51,703 nucleotides of DNA from NCBI GenBank assembly GCA_020026285.1, contig JAHHQS010000005.1, positions 1-51,703 on the forward strand, written 5' to 3'. The number at the start of each line of letters is the position of its first letter. Position 1 is the first letter of the stretch. Below, piece after piece: positions 8,906-18,617 of this stretch. The stretch comes from Parabacteroides sp. GTDB lineage: Bacteria > Bacteroidota > Bacteroidia > Bacteroidales > Tannerellaceae. The position numbers and the translations under genes are program-made. The notes below the pieces were generated by a model. That model saw only the letters and a program-made list of their open reading frames with translations. It was not told the origin of the DNA and made no database searches.

Positions 8906-11755
8906 TCAAATACAATCACAAATAGTAGCAACTAAATTTCTATCTCCATAAGCATTATCTACACGAGCAACATTTACCCAGAATTTACTATCGTGCAACC
9001 AGTCTAATGGAAAAGCAGCCTTACTTCTTGAATAACTGTGATTCCATTCATCAGCAACCATTTCATATTCAGGATGTGGAGAGTTCTTTAAAACATTATC
9101 AGTCTTGTCGGCTGTTCCTTCTTCCACTTCCTTTATTTCATTCCAGATACATTCCATCATTTCAACAAAACGATCCAGTTCTGCCTTACTTTCACTTTCG
9201 GTTGGCTCAACCATCAATGTTCCATGAACAGGGAATGACAAGGTCGGAGCATGATAACCAAAGTCCATCATTCTCTTGGAAATATCACTTTCGTCAATAC
9301 CTGAGCGATCTTTGATTGTACGACAATCCATAATCATTTCATGACCTACGCGTCCTCTTGCTCCTGTATAGACAACACCATAATTATCTTTGAACTTAGC
9401 TGCCAGATAATTCGCATTCAGAATAGCAATCTTGGTTGCCATAGTCAGACCTTCAGCTCCTAACATACGAATATAGGCATATGTAATCGGGAATAATCCG
9501 GCACTTCCATAAGGAGCGGCAGAAACGGTATTGAAATCGCTTCCAAACAAAACCGGATGTTTAGGAAGGAATGGAACCAAATGTTCTGCAACACAAATCG
9601 GGCCAACGCCAGGACCACCACCTCCATGAGGAGAAGAGAATGTTTTATGAAGATTCAAGTGACAAACATCGGCTCCAATAGTACCCGGATTTGTTAAACC
9701 GACCTGTCCGTTCATATTAGCACCATCCATATACAACTGGCCGCCACAAGCATGGACAATCTCACACATTTCCTTGATATCCTCTTCAAAGATTCCGTGT
9801 GTGGAAGGATAAGTAATCATACTGGCAGCCAGATGTTCTTTATTTTCTTCGGCCTTGGCACGGAAATCTTCCAAATCAATATTTCCTCTTTCATCACATT
9901 TTACAGTAACAGTTGTAAATCCACACTGAACAGCACTTGCAGGATTTGTTCCATGAGCCGAAGCAGGAAGAAGAACTATATTACGTTCTGTCTGACCAAT
10001 ACTTTCCAAATAAGCACGAATAGTGCGCAATCCGGTATATTCACCAGCAGCTCCAGAAGTCGCTTGCAAAGAACATCCTTTAAAACCTGTGATTTCACAC
10101 AACAAAGATGACAGATTTTCAATCAATTCCGTATAACCTTCCACCTGATCTTCGGGTGCATAAGGATGAATATTCTGGAACTGAGGCATACTCAAAGGGA
10201 AAAGAGAAGAAGCAGAATTCAATTTCATCGTACAAGAACCTAATGAAATCATGGATTGAGCTAATGAAACATCCTTTCTTCCTAAACGAGTTATATAACG
10301 CATCAATTCTGTTTCTGTATGATATTTCTTGAACACCGGCTGTTGCAAAAATTCTGATGTACGAGCGAACTTCTGATCAAAATAAATCTTACAAGTAATC
10401 TCGTCAGTCAATACATAATCTTTTCCTGCAGCTCCAGAGAAAATATACAACAATACTCCAATATCTGAGATTTGGGTTGTTTCATCAATACTGATACCGA
10501 CCAATCCGCTATCGAAATAATGAAGATTGACTTTACATTCCAAAGCTATTTCACGTAAAGCTTCAACAGAAACATTGGCAGGAAGTTCAATCTTTAATGT
10601 ATCGAAGAAATCCTTATTCAATTGTTTGTAACCTAACTTTTCTAATTCCTGAGCAAGGAAACCTGCAGTTGCATGGATTCGACCGGCTATATTCTTTAAT
10701 CCTTCAGCTCCATGATAAACGGCATAGAAACCAGACATAATAGCAAGTAATGCTTGAGCAGTACAAATATTAGATGTTGCTCTTTCACGCTTGATATGCT
10801 GTTCTCTTGTTTGCAAAGCCAAACGATAAGCCGGATGTCCATAAGCATCTTTTGAAATGCCTATAATTCGTCCAGGAATAGCACGTTTATATTCTTCGCG
10901 AGTTGCAAAATATCCAGCAGAAGGACCTCCATAAAACATTGGAATACCTAAACGTTGTGTACTTCCAAATGCAACATCTGCGCCCCATTCTCCTGGAGGA
11001 GTCAATAAAACAAGACTCATGATATCAGCAGCAACCGCAACCTTTGTTCCATTGGCATGAGCCTTTTCTATAAATTCTTTGTAGTCTTCTATTGATCCGT
11101 CAGCATTTGGATACTGAACGATAGCAGCAAATACTTCCGGAGTAAATTCAAATGTCTTATAATTACCAATAACAATCTTCATACCTTGCGGAATAGCACG
11201 AGTATGAATAACAGCTTGAGTAGAAGCAAATACATGTTCGTCAACAAAAAGAACATTTGCTCCGGCTTTTATCTGTGCTCTGCTTCTTGCTCCGAAGAAC
11301 ATGGTTGCAGCTTCAGCTCCGGCAGTTGCTTCATCAAGTAAAGAACAGTTTGTTAAAGGAAGTCCTGTTAAATCACAAATTACAGTTTGGAAGTTCAACA
11401 AAGCTTCCAGTCTTCCTTGAGAAACCTCCGCCTGATATGGAGTATAAGAAGTATACCAGACAGGATTTTCCAATACATTTCTTTGAATTGGAGCCGGACA
11501 AACGGTATCATACCAACCCATACCTATATAAGAAGTGAAAATTTCATTCTTTGAGGCTAATTCGTTGATATGTTCTGCGAACTCTCTTTCAGTCATGGGA
11601 TCAGGTAGATTCAACGGCTTCTGCAAACGAATATTTGACGGAATAGTCTGATCAATCAATTCGTCTAGTGTTTTTACACCTACTGCCTCTAGCATAGAAG
11701 GCAGATCTTCAGCAGTGATTCCTACATGGCGATTAACAAATTTTGTTGTATCCAT
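8906..11755 (-). CDS. gcvP: glycine dehydrogenase (decarboxylating), P protein
   Basis: A 949-residue P protein of the glycine cleavage system in the fused form that carries both halves (alpha and beta) in one chain. It decarboxylates glycine with pyridoxal phosphate and passes the aminomethyl group to lipoyl-GcvH. The N-terminal half contains the RHVGIT and YTPYQAEVSQGRLEAL motifs; the catalytic half contains the cofactor lysine Lys704 in HLNLHKTFSSPHGGGG and the TSGAAGEYTGL motif (566-576). No gcvT or gcvH is present in the window. It is the last gene of a leftward unit, six bases after the hydrolase gene, and is followed by a terminator. I see no glycine riboswitch. Confidence 0.98.
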   Translation of the reverse strand: MDTTKFVNRHVGITAEDLPSMLEAVGVKTLDELIDQTIPSNIRLQKPLNLPDPMTEREFAEHINELASKNEIFTSYIGMGWYDTVCPAPIQRNVLENPVWYTSYTPYQAEVSQGRLEALLNFQTVICDLTGLPLTNCSLLDEATAGAEAATMFFGARSRAQIKAGANVLFVDEHVFASTQAVIHTRAIPQGMKIVIGNYKTFEFTPEVFAAIVQYPNADGSIEDYKEFIEKAHANGTKVAVAADIMSLVLLTPPGEWGADVAFGSTQRLGIPMFYGGPSAGYFATREEYKRAIPGRIIGISKDAYGHPAYRLALQTREQHIKRERATSNICTAQALLAIMSGFYAVYHGAEGLKNIAGRIHATAGFLAQELEKLGYKQLNKDFFDTLKIELPANVSVEALREIALECKVNLHYFDSGLVGISIDETTQISDIGVLLYIFSGAAGKDYVLTDEITCKIYFDQKFARTSEFLQQPVFKKYHTETELMRYITRLGRKDVSLAQSMISLGSCTMKLNSASSLFPLSMPQFQNIHPYAPEDQVEGYTELIENLSSLLCEITGFKGCSLQATSGAAGEYTGLRTIRAYLESIGQTERNIVLLPASAHGTNPASAVQCGFTTVTVKCDERGNIDLEDFRAKAEENKEHLAASMITYPSTHGIFEEDIKEMCEIVHACGGQLYMDGANMNGQVGLTNPGTIGADVCHLNLHKTFSSPHGGGGPGVGPICVAEHLVPFLPKHPVLFGSDFNTVSAAPYGSAGLFPITYAYIRMLGAEGLTMATKIAILNANYLAAKFKDNYGVVYTGARGRVGHEMIMDCRTIKDRSGIDESDISKRMMDFGYHAPTLSFPVHGTLMVEPTESESKAELDRFVEMMECIWNEIKEVEEGTADKTDNVLKNSPHPEYEMVADEWNHSYSRSKAAFPLDWLHDSKFWVNVARVDNAYGDRNLVATICDCI

Positions 11756-11761
11756 AATGAT

Positions 11762-12403
11762 TTAATTTATATAAGGATTATTCTTTTTCTCATAACCCAC
11801 ATTTGTTTCCGGTCCGTGTCCCGGATAAATAACGGTGTCTTCAGGTAATGTAAATATAGATTGTTTAATAGATCGAATAAGCTGAGAGGTGTTTCCTCCC
11901 CAAAGATCTGTTCGACCAATACTGCCGGCAAATATGGCATCGCCAACAAAGACACAACCTTTTTCTTTATTGTAAAAGGCCAGACTTCCGGGTGAATGTC
12001 CCGGAACCGCCAATACTTTTAATTCAGAATGCCCGAACGTAACAACATCTCCTTCCTCTAGAAATGTATGAATTTCGGGATCTTTCACTTCACGTGGCAA
12101 ACCAAATGATTGCGACTGTTGATTAATTGAAGGAAGAATCTCCAGATCTGTTTGATTTACTTCAGGAGAAAGCCCATACTCTGTTTTCACATATTCGGCT
12201 CCGAACAAATGGTCCAAATGATAATGCGTACATAAATGATGTTTCAGGACCAGCTGATTTCTTGCGACGAAATCAGTCACGAGTTGAAACTCCCGACTAT
12301 TCAGACAGCCACAATCTATAATGACAGCTTCCTTTGTTTCATCGAACAGAATGTATGTGTTTTCACCAAAATAATTTACTGCAAACGATTGTATCTGAAT
12401 CAT
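11762..12403 (-). CDS. metallo-beta-lactamase-fold hydrolase (glyoxalase II-like)
   Basis: A cytoplasmic protein of 213 residues with the intact metal motif THYHLDH (His60, His62, Asp64, His65), the GHSPGS loop, a GDAIF aspartate and the terminal PGHG histidine. Length and motifs match the short YcbL/GloB-like group that hydrolyses thioesters; it lacks the long C-terminal substrate domain of true glyoxalase II, so its substrate is open. It overlaps rsmG by four bases (ATGA), and gcvP starts six bases after it, which indicates translational coupling and one transcript. Confidence 0.92.
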   Translation of the reverse strand: MIQIQSFAVNYFGENTYILFDETKEAVIIDCGCLNSREFQLVTDFVARNQLVLKHHLCTHYHLDHLFGAEYVKTEYGLSPEVNQTDLEILPSINQQSQSFGLPREVKDPEIHTFLEEGDVVTFGHSELKVLAVPGHSPGSLAFYNKEKGCVFVGDAIFAGSIGRTDLWGGNTSQLIRSIKQSIFTLPEDTVIYPGHGPETNVGYEKKNNPYIN

Positions 12404-13065
12404 AATGGTACGTAAACGACTTTTTTAGTTTTAAAGAATTCTTCACTAAAACAATCAGACAAATTCATCTGAACAGCCTGTTTCCTAAATGGCAGTATTT
12501 CATGTTCCAATTCACCGCCCTTTAAGCAAATCAATCCGTTAGGTAAAGCATTTATCTGTTTTTTACAAATGTTCTTCCTGATAATCTTTACCAAATCGGA
12601 CAAAGGCATAACAGCACGACTAACCACAAAATCGAACATCTGTTTTTCTTCTTCACCACGACAATGACGAAAAGAAATATTTTTCAAACCGATTGAATCT
12701 GCTACAGCCTGCCCTACTTTTATCTTCTTTCCGATACTATCTACAAGATGGAATTTTACTTCCGGAAACATTATTGCCAAAGGAATACCAGGGAAACCTC
12801 CTCCAGTACCTAAATCCATTACTGAAGAACCATCTTTAAATTTCAACATTTTAGTTATTCCCAATGAATGAAGTACATGATGTAGATAAAGATTCTCAAT
12901 ATCCTTTCTTGAAATCACATTAATTTTACTGTTCCAATCAGCATACAATTCATATAATGCATTAAACTGATCCTTCTGATGTTCAGTTAAATCAGGGAAA
13001 TAACCATTCAAAAGAGCCAATTGTTCATCAGCACAAACCGGACGTATTATATTGTTTTCTTCCAT
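12400..13065 (-). CDS. rsmG: 16S rRNA (guanine-527-N7) methyltransferase RsmG
   Basis: A protein of 221 residues, the usual RsmG size. The SAM-binding motif VMDLGTGGGFPGIPLAI is clear near 84-100, preceded by the NVISRKDIENLYLHHVLHSL stretch (part of the substrate domain). It methylates G527 of 16S rRNA. It starts 17 bases after the DUF3298 gene and overlaps the next gene by four bases, so these four genes (DUF3298, rsmG, hydrolase, gcvP) look like one leftward operon. Confidence 0.96.
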   Translation of the reverse strand: MEENNIIRPVCADEQLALLNGYFPDLTEHQKDQFNALYELYADWNSKINVISRKDIENLYLHHVLHSLGITKMLKFKDGSSVMDLGTGGGFPGIPLAIMFPEVKFHLVDSIGKKIKVGQAVADSIGLKNISFRHCRGEEEKQMFDFVVSRAVMPLSDLVKIIRKNICKKQINALPNGLICLKGGELEHEILPFRKQAVQMNLSDCFSEEFFKTKKVVYVPL

Positions 13066-13082
13066 ATCTTATCAATCATCTT

Positions 13083-13940
13083 TTATAATTTAGAAGCAAT
13101 TAATTTGGAGATTGGAGATTCTTTCTTCAGAATACCTTGTAAAGATTCAAACGGAAGATGAACTTCAATCGCTCCCACAGCATAAGCTGCTATCTCATAT
13201 TCATTAAATGTATAAGTAATGCCCGTATCGTCAATCATGAAATTATTATTTGGGAAAATTTCTTCGACACTGAAAAATCCCATATTTTCCAATTCTTTCG
13301 GATTGGCAGCATTATTCTCTTTTGCAATCTGATTCACAAGAATACCTGCCAAAGTATCCTCATAATTTTCAATGAAGATGTCTTCTTCTGTAATTCGTTT
13401 CCCGGTTTCAGCCGATAAAACAAAATGATTATGAGCATGTGAGCCATGTGCTCCACCGGTATAGTTTTCAAAATTAACCGTAAAACTAATCAAACCATAC
13501 TGATTAAATATTATTTCATTAGAGGATAATTCATAATAGGAAAACCAGGAACTTACCGGTGCACCATCTTCCGAACGTTTCAGTTCTTCTTTATAGTCAG
13601 CTTCCAATTCCTTATACGAAGTTAAATAATCTTGAGTATATTTTTTTACGGCTTCTTCCGGAGAAAACTGCTCGTAGGCATCTCCAAAATAAGAAGAAAC
13701 AAAGAACTTCTGAATTTCCTGCAAGGATATATTTTTAACAGATGTTGGATAAACGAACTTGATATGTAAATCACAATTTGGATTATCCGGATTATCTAAT
13801 AAATGATATGTCTTTTCAACAACAATAGAGTCATAATCCACATCATTCTCCGGATTACTCTTTGAAACAGAATTACAACTGATACAAAAAACGCTTAGAA
13901 GCGATAATGTAAAAAGTATTTTTAAAGTTTTAGATATCAT
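13083..13940 (-). CDS. DUF3298 domain lipoprotein
   Basis: A protein of 285 residues with an N-terminal signal sequence ending in CISC, so Cys22 is the likely lipidated residue, although the lipobox is not classic. The C-terminal half carries the DUF3298 hallmark YTGGAHGSHAHN (near 165-176) followed by the TGKRITEEDIF strand. DUF3298 is the domain shared with the RsiV anti-sigma factor ectodomain; no transmembrane anti-sigma part is present here. It is probably located in the outer or inner membrane facing the periplasm. Function unknown. It is first in a unit with rsmG. Confidence 0.85.
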   Translation of the reverse strand: MISKTLKILFTLSLLSVFCISCNSVSKSNPENDVDYDSIVVEKTYHLLDNPDNPNCDLHIKFVYPTSVKNISLQEIQKFFVSSYFGDAYEQFSPEEAVKKYTQDYLTSYKELEADYKEELKRSEDGAPVSSWFSYYELSSNEIIFNQYGLISFTVNFENYTGGAHGSHAHNHFVLSAETGKRITEEDIFIENYEDTLAGILVNQIAKENNAANPKELENMGFFSVEEIFPNNNFMIDDTGITYTFNEYEIAAYAVGAIEVHLPFESLQGILKKESPISKLIASKL

Positions 13941-13957
13941 ATTCTTACTTTTTTATA

Positions 13958-13973
13958 GTACATTTATATGTAC
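13958..13973. promoter_or_regulatory. perfect GTACAT/ATGTAC palindrome upstream of the DUF3298 gene
   Basis: GTACAT (13958-13963), TTAT, ATGTAC (13968-13973) lies 17 bases before the ATG of the DUF3298 gene. The position would overlap a transcript start, so a repressor site is possible. No exact TAnnTTTG box was found in this 100-base gap. Confidence 0.35.
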
Positions 13974-14040
13974 ATATTTAACAAAAAATGAATATTTAAA
14001 GTTGTTTTATCAACAAAAGAACCATCGTCTTTATCTGACT

Positions 14041-16101
14041 TTATTTTTCAACTCTGATTCGTGCATCTACAGCAAACAGACCTTTTTCTGTTGCCACAAG
14101 AGGATTAATATCCATTTCTTTTATTTCGTTAGCAAAACGAAGTAAAGTGGAAAGACGAACAATCAAATCAGCATATTGTTGTTCGTCAATACCTTTCTGT
14201 CCACGTGTTCCTTTAATAATAGGATAACCTCTCAATGAATGAATCATTGAAAAAGTTTCATCATACGAAAGTGGAGCCAAGCCATAGCTGACATCTTTTA
14301 AGACTTCAACGAAGATACCTCCCAGTCCACAAAATACGATATGTCCAAACTTATTTTCATAAGTTGCACCAAGGAATAATTCCTGTCCCTTAAGCATTGG
14401 CTGAATCATAATACCCGTAACTCCCGGAAGTTTCATCATTCTTTCGTATTCGAAAGCCAAATGTTCGTCGCTACTAATATTTAAAGCGACACCTCCAATA
14501 TCACTCTTATGAACCGGGCCCACAACTTTTGCTACAATTGGATATTGAATCTTATTAGCAAAAGCTATCAGTTCATCTTTATCTGAAGATGTAAATTCTT
14601 CTACCAATGGAATATTAGCAGCTCTTAACAAACGACGTGTATCATCTGGATTCAGATAGCCATTATCGGGTAGCTGGTCTATAATTCTTCGGACCTCAGG
14701 AACGTCTACTCCATAAAGTTGTATATCTGTACTTGCTGGTTTTGGAGTATTCAATACACGAGCAAGAGCTGTTCCCAATGTAACCTCGTCTGAGAAGTTC
14801 ACATGTCCTTTTTTAACAAAATTCTGAACTTCTGGGCCAGCTGTTACAATAGAAGGAAGAACTGGAAAGATAGGTTTCTTACATTCTTCCATTTTTTTAT
14901 GAAGGACTTCGTATGCATCATACAGCTTGACAAGACCTGGACTACCAAAGATAACCATCATCAAATCGATATTATCAAAACGATTCTCACAATAATCAAT
15001 AGCTGTAGCCAAATGTTCAGGTGTTCCTGTTCCAATGATATCTATCGGATTTCCTACTGCTGCCCCCGGATATAATTTACTCTTTAATTCCTGAGCAACA
15101 GGCCCATTCAAATCAGGTACATTCAAATGTCCTTTAGATAAAGCATCAGCCAACATAACTGCCGGACCGCCGGCATGAGTTATTATGGCACAATTCTTTC
15201 CAGAAACTTCTTTCAAAGTAAAAATACTTGCAACCGTAGTCAATTCCTCACGACTGAAACATCTTACAATACCTGCTTTACGGAATAATGCTTCAACAGC
15301 AGAATCAGAACTTGCTATAGCTCCAGTGTGAGACGATGCCGCTCTTTTACCAGAATCGGTACTTCCTGATTTAATTGCAGTAATTTTACAACCTTTACGA
15401 ATTAATGATGAAGCATGATATAGAAGTTTGTCAGGATCTTTAATCTGTTCGATATAAAGCATCTTGATTTTTGAATCGAGAGAAGGATTAAAATTCCGGT
15501 CCATATATTCCAGCACATCTTCAACTCCGATCTGTTTAGAATTACCTACCGACCACACAGAATTAAATCTTAATCCTTTAGTCAAAGCAGATTCTACGAT
15601 AAAAACAGCAGTTGCACCAGAACTGGAAATGAAATCGACTCCATCCTTATGGAATTCAGGTATCGGTTGACTGAAAACTCCATGAAAATGAGTATTCATC
15701 ATTCCGATACAATTAGGACCAATTAAAGAAGCGCCCGCTTCATTTACAATATTCAATATCTTATCTTCTATTATTCCTCCTTCTTTGGTTTCTTCACCAA
15801 ATCCTGCAGAAATAATAATGAAAGCCTTTACATTTTTCTTATTGGCTAATATATCAACCACCTCAACACATGCCTTACTTGGAATAGAAATGATAGCCAT
15901 TTCCGTTTCAGGTATATCTTCAACAGAATGATAGGATTTCAAACCCTGAACATCTGTTTCTTTAGCGTTGACAACATAAAGATCACCTTTGTATTTGCCA
16001 TCCAATAAGTTTCTGACTAGTCGTCCACCAGGTTTATGTACATTATTAGAACCTCCAACAACAACAATACTTTGGGGGCAAATTAATTCCTTATTAACCA
16101 T
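14041..16101 (-). CDS. ADP-forming acyl-CoA synthetase (acetate-CoA ligase), fused alpha-beta
   Basis: A protein of 686 residues. Residues about 5-130 are a CoA-binding Rossmann domain (SIVVVGGSNN, LIGPNCIGMMN), about 150-450 the succinyl-CoA-ligase-like domains with the phospho-histidine His258 in SSHTGA, and about 465-686 an ATP-grasp domain (YPIVAKVVGPVHKSDIGGV; DINPLVATEKG). This arrangement is the single-chain ADP-forming acetyl-CoA synthetase, which interconverts acyl-CoA, ADP and phosphate with acid, CoA and ATP. In fermenters it makes ATP from acetyl-CoA or from amino-acid-derived acyl-CoAs. It has its own promoter box 32 bases upstream, in the 45-base gap after the penicillin-binding protein gene. 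Confidence 0.93.
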   Translation of the reverse strand: MVNKELICPQSIVVVGGSNNVHKPGGRLVRNLLDGKYKGDLYVVNAKETDVQGLKSYHSVEDIPETEMAIISIPSKACVEVVDILANKKNVKAFIIISAGFGEETKEGGIIEDKILNIVNEAGASLIGPNCIGMMNTHFHGVFSQPIPEFHKDGVDFISSSGATAVFIVESALTKGLRFNSVWSVGNSKQIGVEDVLEYMDRNFNPSLDSKIKMLYIEQIKDPDKLLYHASSLIRKGCKITAIKSGSTDSGKRAASSHTGAIASSDSAVEALFRKAGIVRCFSREELTTVASIFTLKEVSGKNCAIITHAGGPAVMLADALSKGHLNVPDLNGPVAQELKSKLYPGAAVGNPIDIIGTGTPEHLATAIDYCENRFDNIDLMMVIFGSPGLVKLYDAYEVLHKKMEECKKPIFPVLPSIVTAGPEVQNFVKKGHVNFSDEVTLGTALARVLNTPKPASTDIQLYGVDVPEVRRIIDQLPDNGYLNPDDTRRLLRAANIPLVEEFTSSDKDELIAFANKIQYPIVAKVVGPVHKSDIGGVALNISSDEHLAFEYERMMKLPGVTGIMIQPMLKGQELFLGATYENKFGHIVFCGLGGIFVEVLKDVSYGLAPLSYDETFSMIHSLRGYPIIKGTRGQKGIDEQQYADLIVRLSTLLRFANEIKEMDINPLVATEKGLFAVDARIRVEK

Positions 16102-16132
16102 ACTCTACGAATATTTTATGAGTGTACGGCAA

Positions 16133-16140
16133 CAAATATA
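16133..16140 (-). promoter_or_regulatory. -7 promoter box of the acyl-CoA synthetase gene
   Basis: Minus strand TATATTTG, an exact TAnnTTTG match, 32 bases before the ATG at 16101. It lies just beyond the stop of the penicillin-binding protein gene. Confidence 0.6.
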
Positions 16141-16146
16141 GAAAAT

Positions 16147-18495
16147 TTATTCGAACATATCGTCTATTCCGCCAGAGTATTCTTCGGTTTGTTTCGGAGC
16201 AGTAACAGTTGATTTTACCGCACAAGGATCAGCATATTTTTCTGGAATATTAAAGTCTTCCTCTTCAGAATATCCAAGAGACTTGTCACCATATACTTTC
16301 TTCATAAATATTCCATAAACAGGCAAGGCCGCTGCAGCACCTTGTCCCCAGCTCATACCGTCAAAATGGATAGAGCGCTCTTCTCCACCAACCCAACATC
16401 CAGATACCAGATTTGGAGTAAAGCCCATAAACCACGCATCAGAGTTATTCTGAGTTGTTCCTGTTTTTCCACCCATTGGGGCCTTGATATTATATTTAAA
16501 ACGGATTCTTCTTCCTGTACCTGCATCAATTACACTTTTCAACATATGTAACATCTTATAGGCAGCATCTTCTGTCAACACTTCACTAATCTTTGGAGTA
16601 AAGTTGGCAATTGTATTTCCGTAGGAATCTTCAATACGAGTAATATACATTGGTTCTACACGAATTCCTTTGTTTGAGAATGTAGAATAAGCACTAACCA
16701 TTTCTCCAACTGAAACGTCTGGAGTTCCAAGACATACAGAAACAACCGGATCTATGTGTCCCTTCAATCCAAAAGAATGTAACAGACGTACAAATGTATA
16801 AGGAGAAAGCTGACTCATCAAATAAGCCGTTACCCAGTTATCAGAATTCTGTAATCCCCATTTAATACTTACCATTTCTCCAACCCTTTGCTTGTTGGAG
16901 TTTCTAGGAATCCAGAGTTTTCCATTCTCATCGGTTAATTGCTGCTGAACGTGAAGCATCTCATCACAAGGACTGATACCTTCAATCATTGCCAATGAAT
17001 ACAGATAAGGTTTGATGGTTGAACCAATCTGACGACGACCTCCATTTACCATATCATATTGGAAGTAATTATAATCAATTCCACCAACATAAGCTTTCAC
17101 ATGTCCATTTTTAGGATCCATTGACATAAATGCTGAACGAAGGAAACTCTTATGATAACGAATAGAATCCCAAGGAGACATAACCGTATCAACCGGACCA
17201 TGCCATGTAAATACGCGCATTTCTACCGGTTTTTTAAATTCCTTGCGCATAGCATCTTCTTTCATTCCACTCTTTTTCATAGAACGATATCTATCAGTCT
17301 GATGCATGGCACGCATCAATATCGTATCTATTTCACCTAATCTCAAATCTCTTGAGAATGGAGCATAACTACGTCCCCTCTTTTCTTTATGGAACTGAGG
17401 CTGTAAATAACCACCAATGTGCTCCTGAACAGCTTCTTCTGCATATTTCTGCATACGAGAATCAATTGTTGTATAAATTTTCAACCCATCAGTATACAGA
17501 TTATAGAATTCACCATCAGGACGTTTATTTTTATTACACCATCCATAAATTGGATCATTTTCCCAAGAAACAGAATCTTCCTTAAATTTCTGTTCCTGCC
17601 ATGACGCGTAATTCTTTCTATCCGGTTTCTTGGCAGTCAACGTCATACGAAGATATTCACGAAAATAAGGGGCCAGACCTTCTTTATGGTCAACTCGCTT
17701 GAAACGAAGTTTCAAAGGTAGTTTCTTTAAAGAATCACATTCTTCATGCGTAATATAACCAGCCTTTTCCATCTGCTCAAGAACGGTATTTCTTCTTCCA
17801 CGAGTACGCTCACTTCTTCTTACCGGATTAAAATAAGAAGGATTCTTACACATACCTATTAAAGTAGCAGACTCTTCTATAGTTAAAGTCTTCGGAGTCT
17901 TTGCAAAATAAACAGAAGCAGCTGATTGTATACCAACAGCATTATACAAAAAGTCAAATTTATTCAGATACATATTAATGATCTCTTCCTTTGTATAATA
18001 TCGCTCCAGCTTGACAGCAATCACCCATTCGATTGGTTTCTGGAAAAGTCGTTCCATAAAATTATCTGCATTCGGAGAGAAAAGCTGTTTTGCCAATTGC
18101 TGGGTAATGGTACTTCCACCGCCACCACTTTTCTGCATCAAGATACCTCTTTTTACTACTGCACGGAATAAACCTTTCGCATCAATTCCGCTATGCTCCG
18201 CAAAACGAACATCTTCAGTTGCAATCAAAGCCTTTACTAAATCCGGGGATAAATCATTATAAGTTACAAATATTCGGTTATCCGAACTATGTGCATAACT
18301 TCCTATTGTTTTACCATCAGAAGCGATAACCTGAGAAGCATATTTATCGATAGGATTTTCCAGTTGTTCCACTGGAGGCATATACCCGATAGAACCATTA
18401 GCAATTGCAGAGAACAACAGATAGGCTGCCGCTACTCCGATAATAAACAAAGTCCAAAATATGATTAAAAAACCTTTTGTTATTTTCGATGCCAT
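16147..18495 (-). CDS. mrcA: class A penicillin-binding protein (PBP1A type)
   Basis: A bifunctional peptidoglycan synthase of 782 residues. A membrane anchor spans 8-30. The family 51 glycosyltransferase domain has TEDVRFAEHSGID (Glu94) and GGGSTITQQLAKQLF (125-139). The transpeptidase domain has the serine motif STIK (Ser492), SDN (551-553) and KTGTT (677-681), all intact. A short tail rich in acidic residues follows. It polymerises and cross-links glycan strands at the inner membrane facing the periplasm. It is preceded by its own promoter box and a 210-base gap that carries a dispersed repeat. Confidence 0.97.
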   Translation of the reverse strand: MASKITKGFLIIFWTLFIIGVAAAYLLFSAIANGSIGYMPPVEQLENPIDKYASQVIASDGKTIGSYAHSSDNRIFVTYNDLSPDLVKALIATEDVRFAEHSGIDAKGLFRAVVKRGILMQKSGGGGSTITQQLAKQLFSPNADNFMERLFQKPIEWVIAVKLERYYTKEEIINMYLNKFDFLYNAVGIQSAASVYFAKTPKTLTIEESATLIGMCKNPSYFNPVRRSERTRGRRNTVLEQMEKAGYITHEECDSLKKLPLKLRFKRVDHKEGLAPYFREYLRMTLTAKKPDRKNYASWQEQKFKEDSVSWENDPIYGWCNKNKRPDGEFYNLYTDGLKIYTTIDSRMQKYAEEAVQEHIGGYLQPQFHKEKRGRSYAPFSRDLRLGEIDTILMRAMHQTDRYRSMKKSGMKEDAMRKEFKKPVEMRVFTWHGPVDTVMSPWDSIRYHKSFLRSAFMSMDPKNGHVKAYVGGIDYNYFQYDMVNGGRRQIGSTIKPYLYSLAMIEGISPCDEMLHVQQQLTDENGKLWIPRNSNKQRVGEMVSIKWGLQNSDNWVTAYLMSQLSPYTFVRLLHSFGLKGHIDPVVSVCLGTPDVSVGEMVSAYSTFSNKGIRVEPMYITRIEDSYGNTIANFTPKISEVLTEDAAYKMLHMLKSVIDAGTGRRIRFKYNIKAPMGGKTGTTQNNSDAWFMGFTPNLVSGCWVGGEERSIHFDGMSWGQGAAAALPVYGIFMKKVYGDKSLGYSEEEDFNIPEKYADPCAVKSTVTAPKQTEEYSGGIDDMFE

Positions 18496-18528
18496 TTTTT
18501 TAATTCAATTCGTTAAGAAAAACAAAGG

Positions 18529-18536
18529 CAAAGGTA
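18529..18536 (-). promoter_or_regulatory. -7 promoter box of the PBP1A gene
   Basis: Minus strand TACCTTTG, an exact match, 34 bases before the ATG. A second near-match (TGCCTTTG, 18523-18530) overlaps it. Confidence 0.6.
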
Positions 18537-18617
18537 TGAATTTCTTTTTATAACACGACATATTTGTCTGTTAACCTATGGGATATTAACGAACTTTACG
18601 GATGTATAGATAATTAA

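Noticed and set aside
11756..13940. Possible glycine riboswitch for gcvP
   Set aside because: gcvP lies six bases after another gene inside an operon, leaving no room for a leader, and no aptamer-like region was seen before the operon.
18570..18590. GTTAA/TTAAC inverted repeat near the PBP1A gene as a BirA-type biotin operator
   Set aside because: Arms are only five bases, spacing does not fit the BirA operator, and it is downstream of the whole biotin operon.
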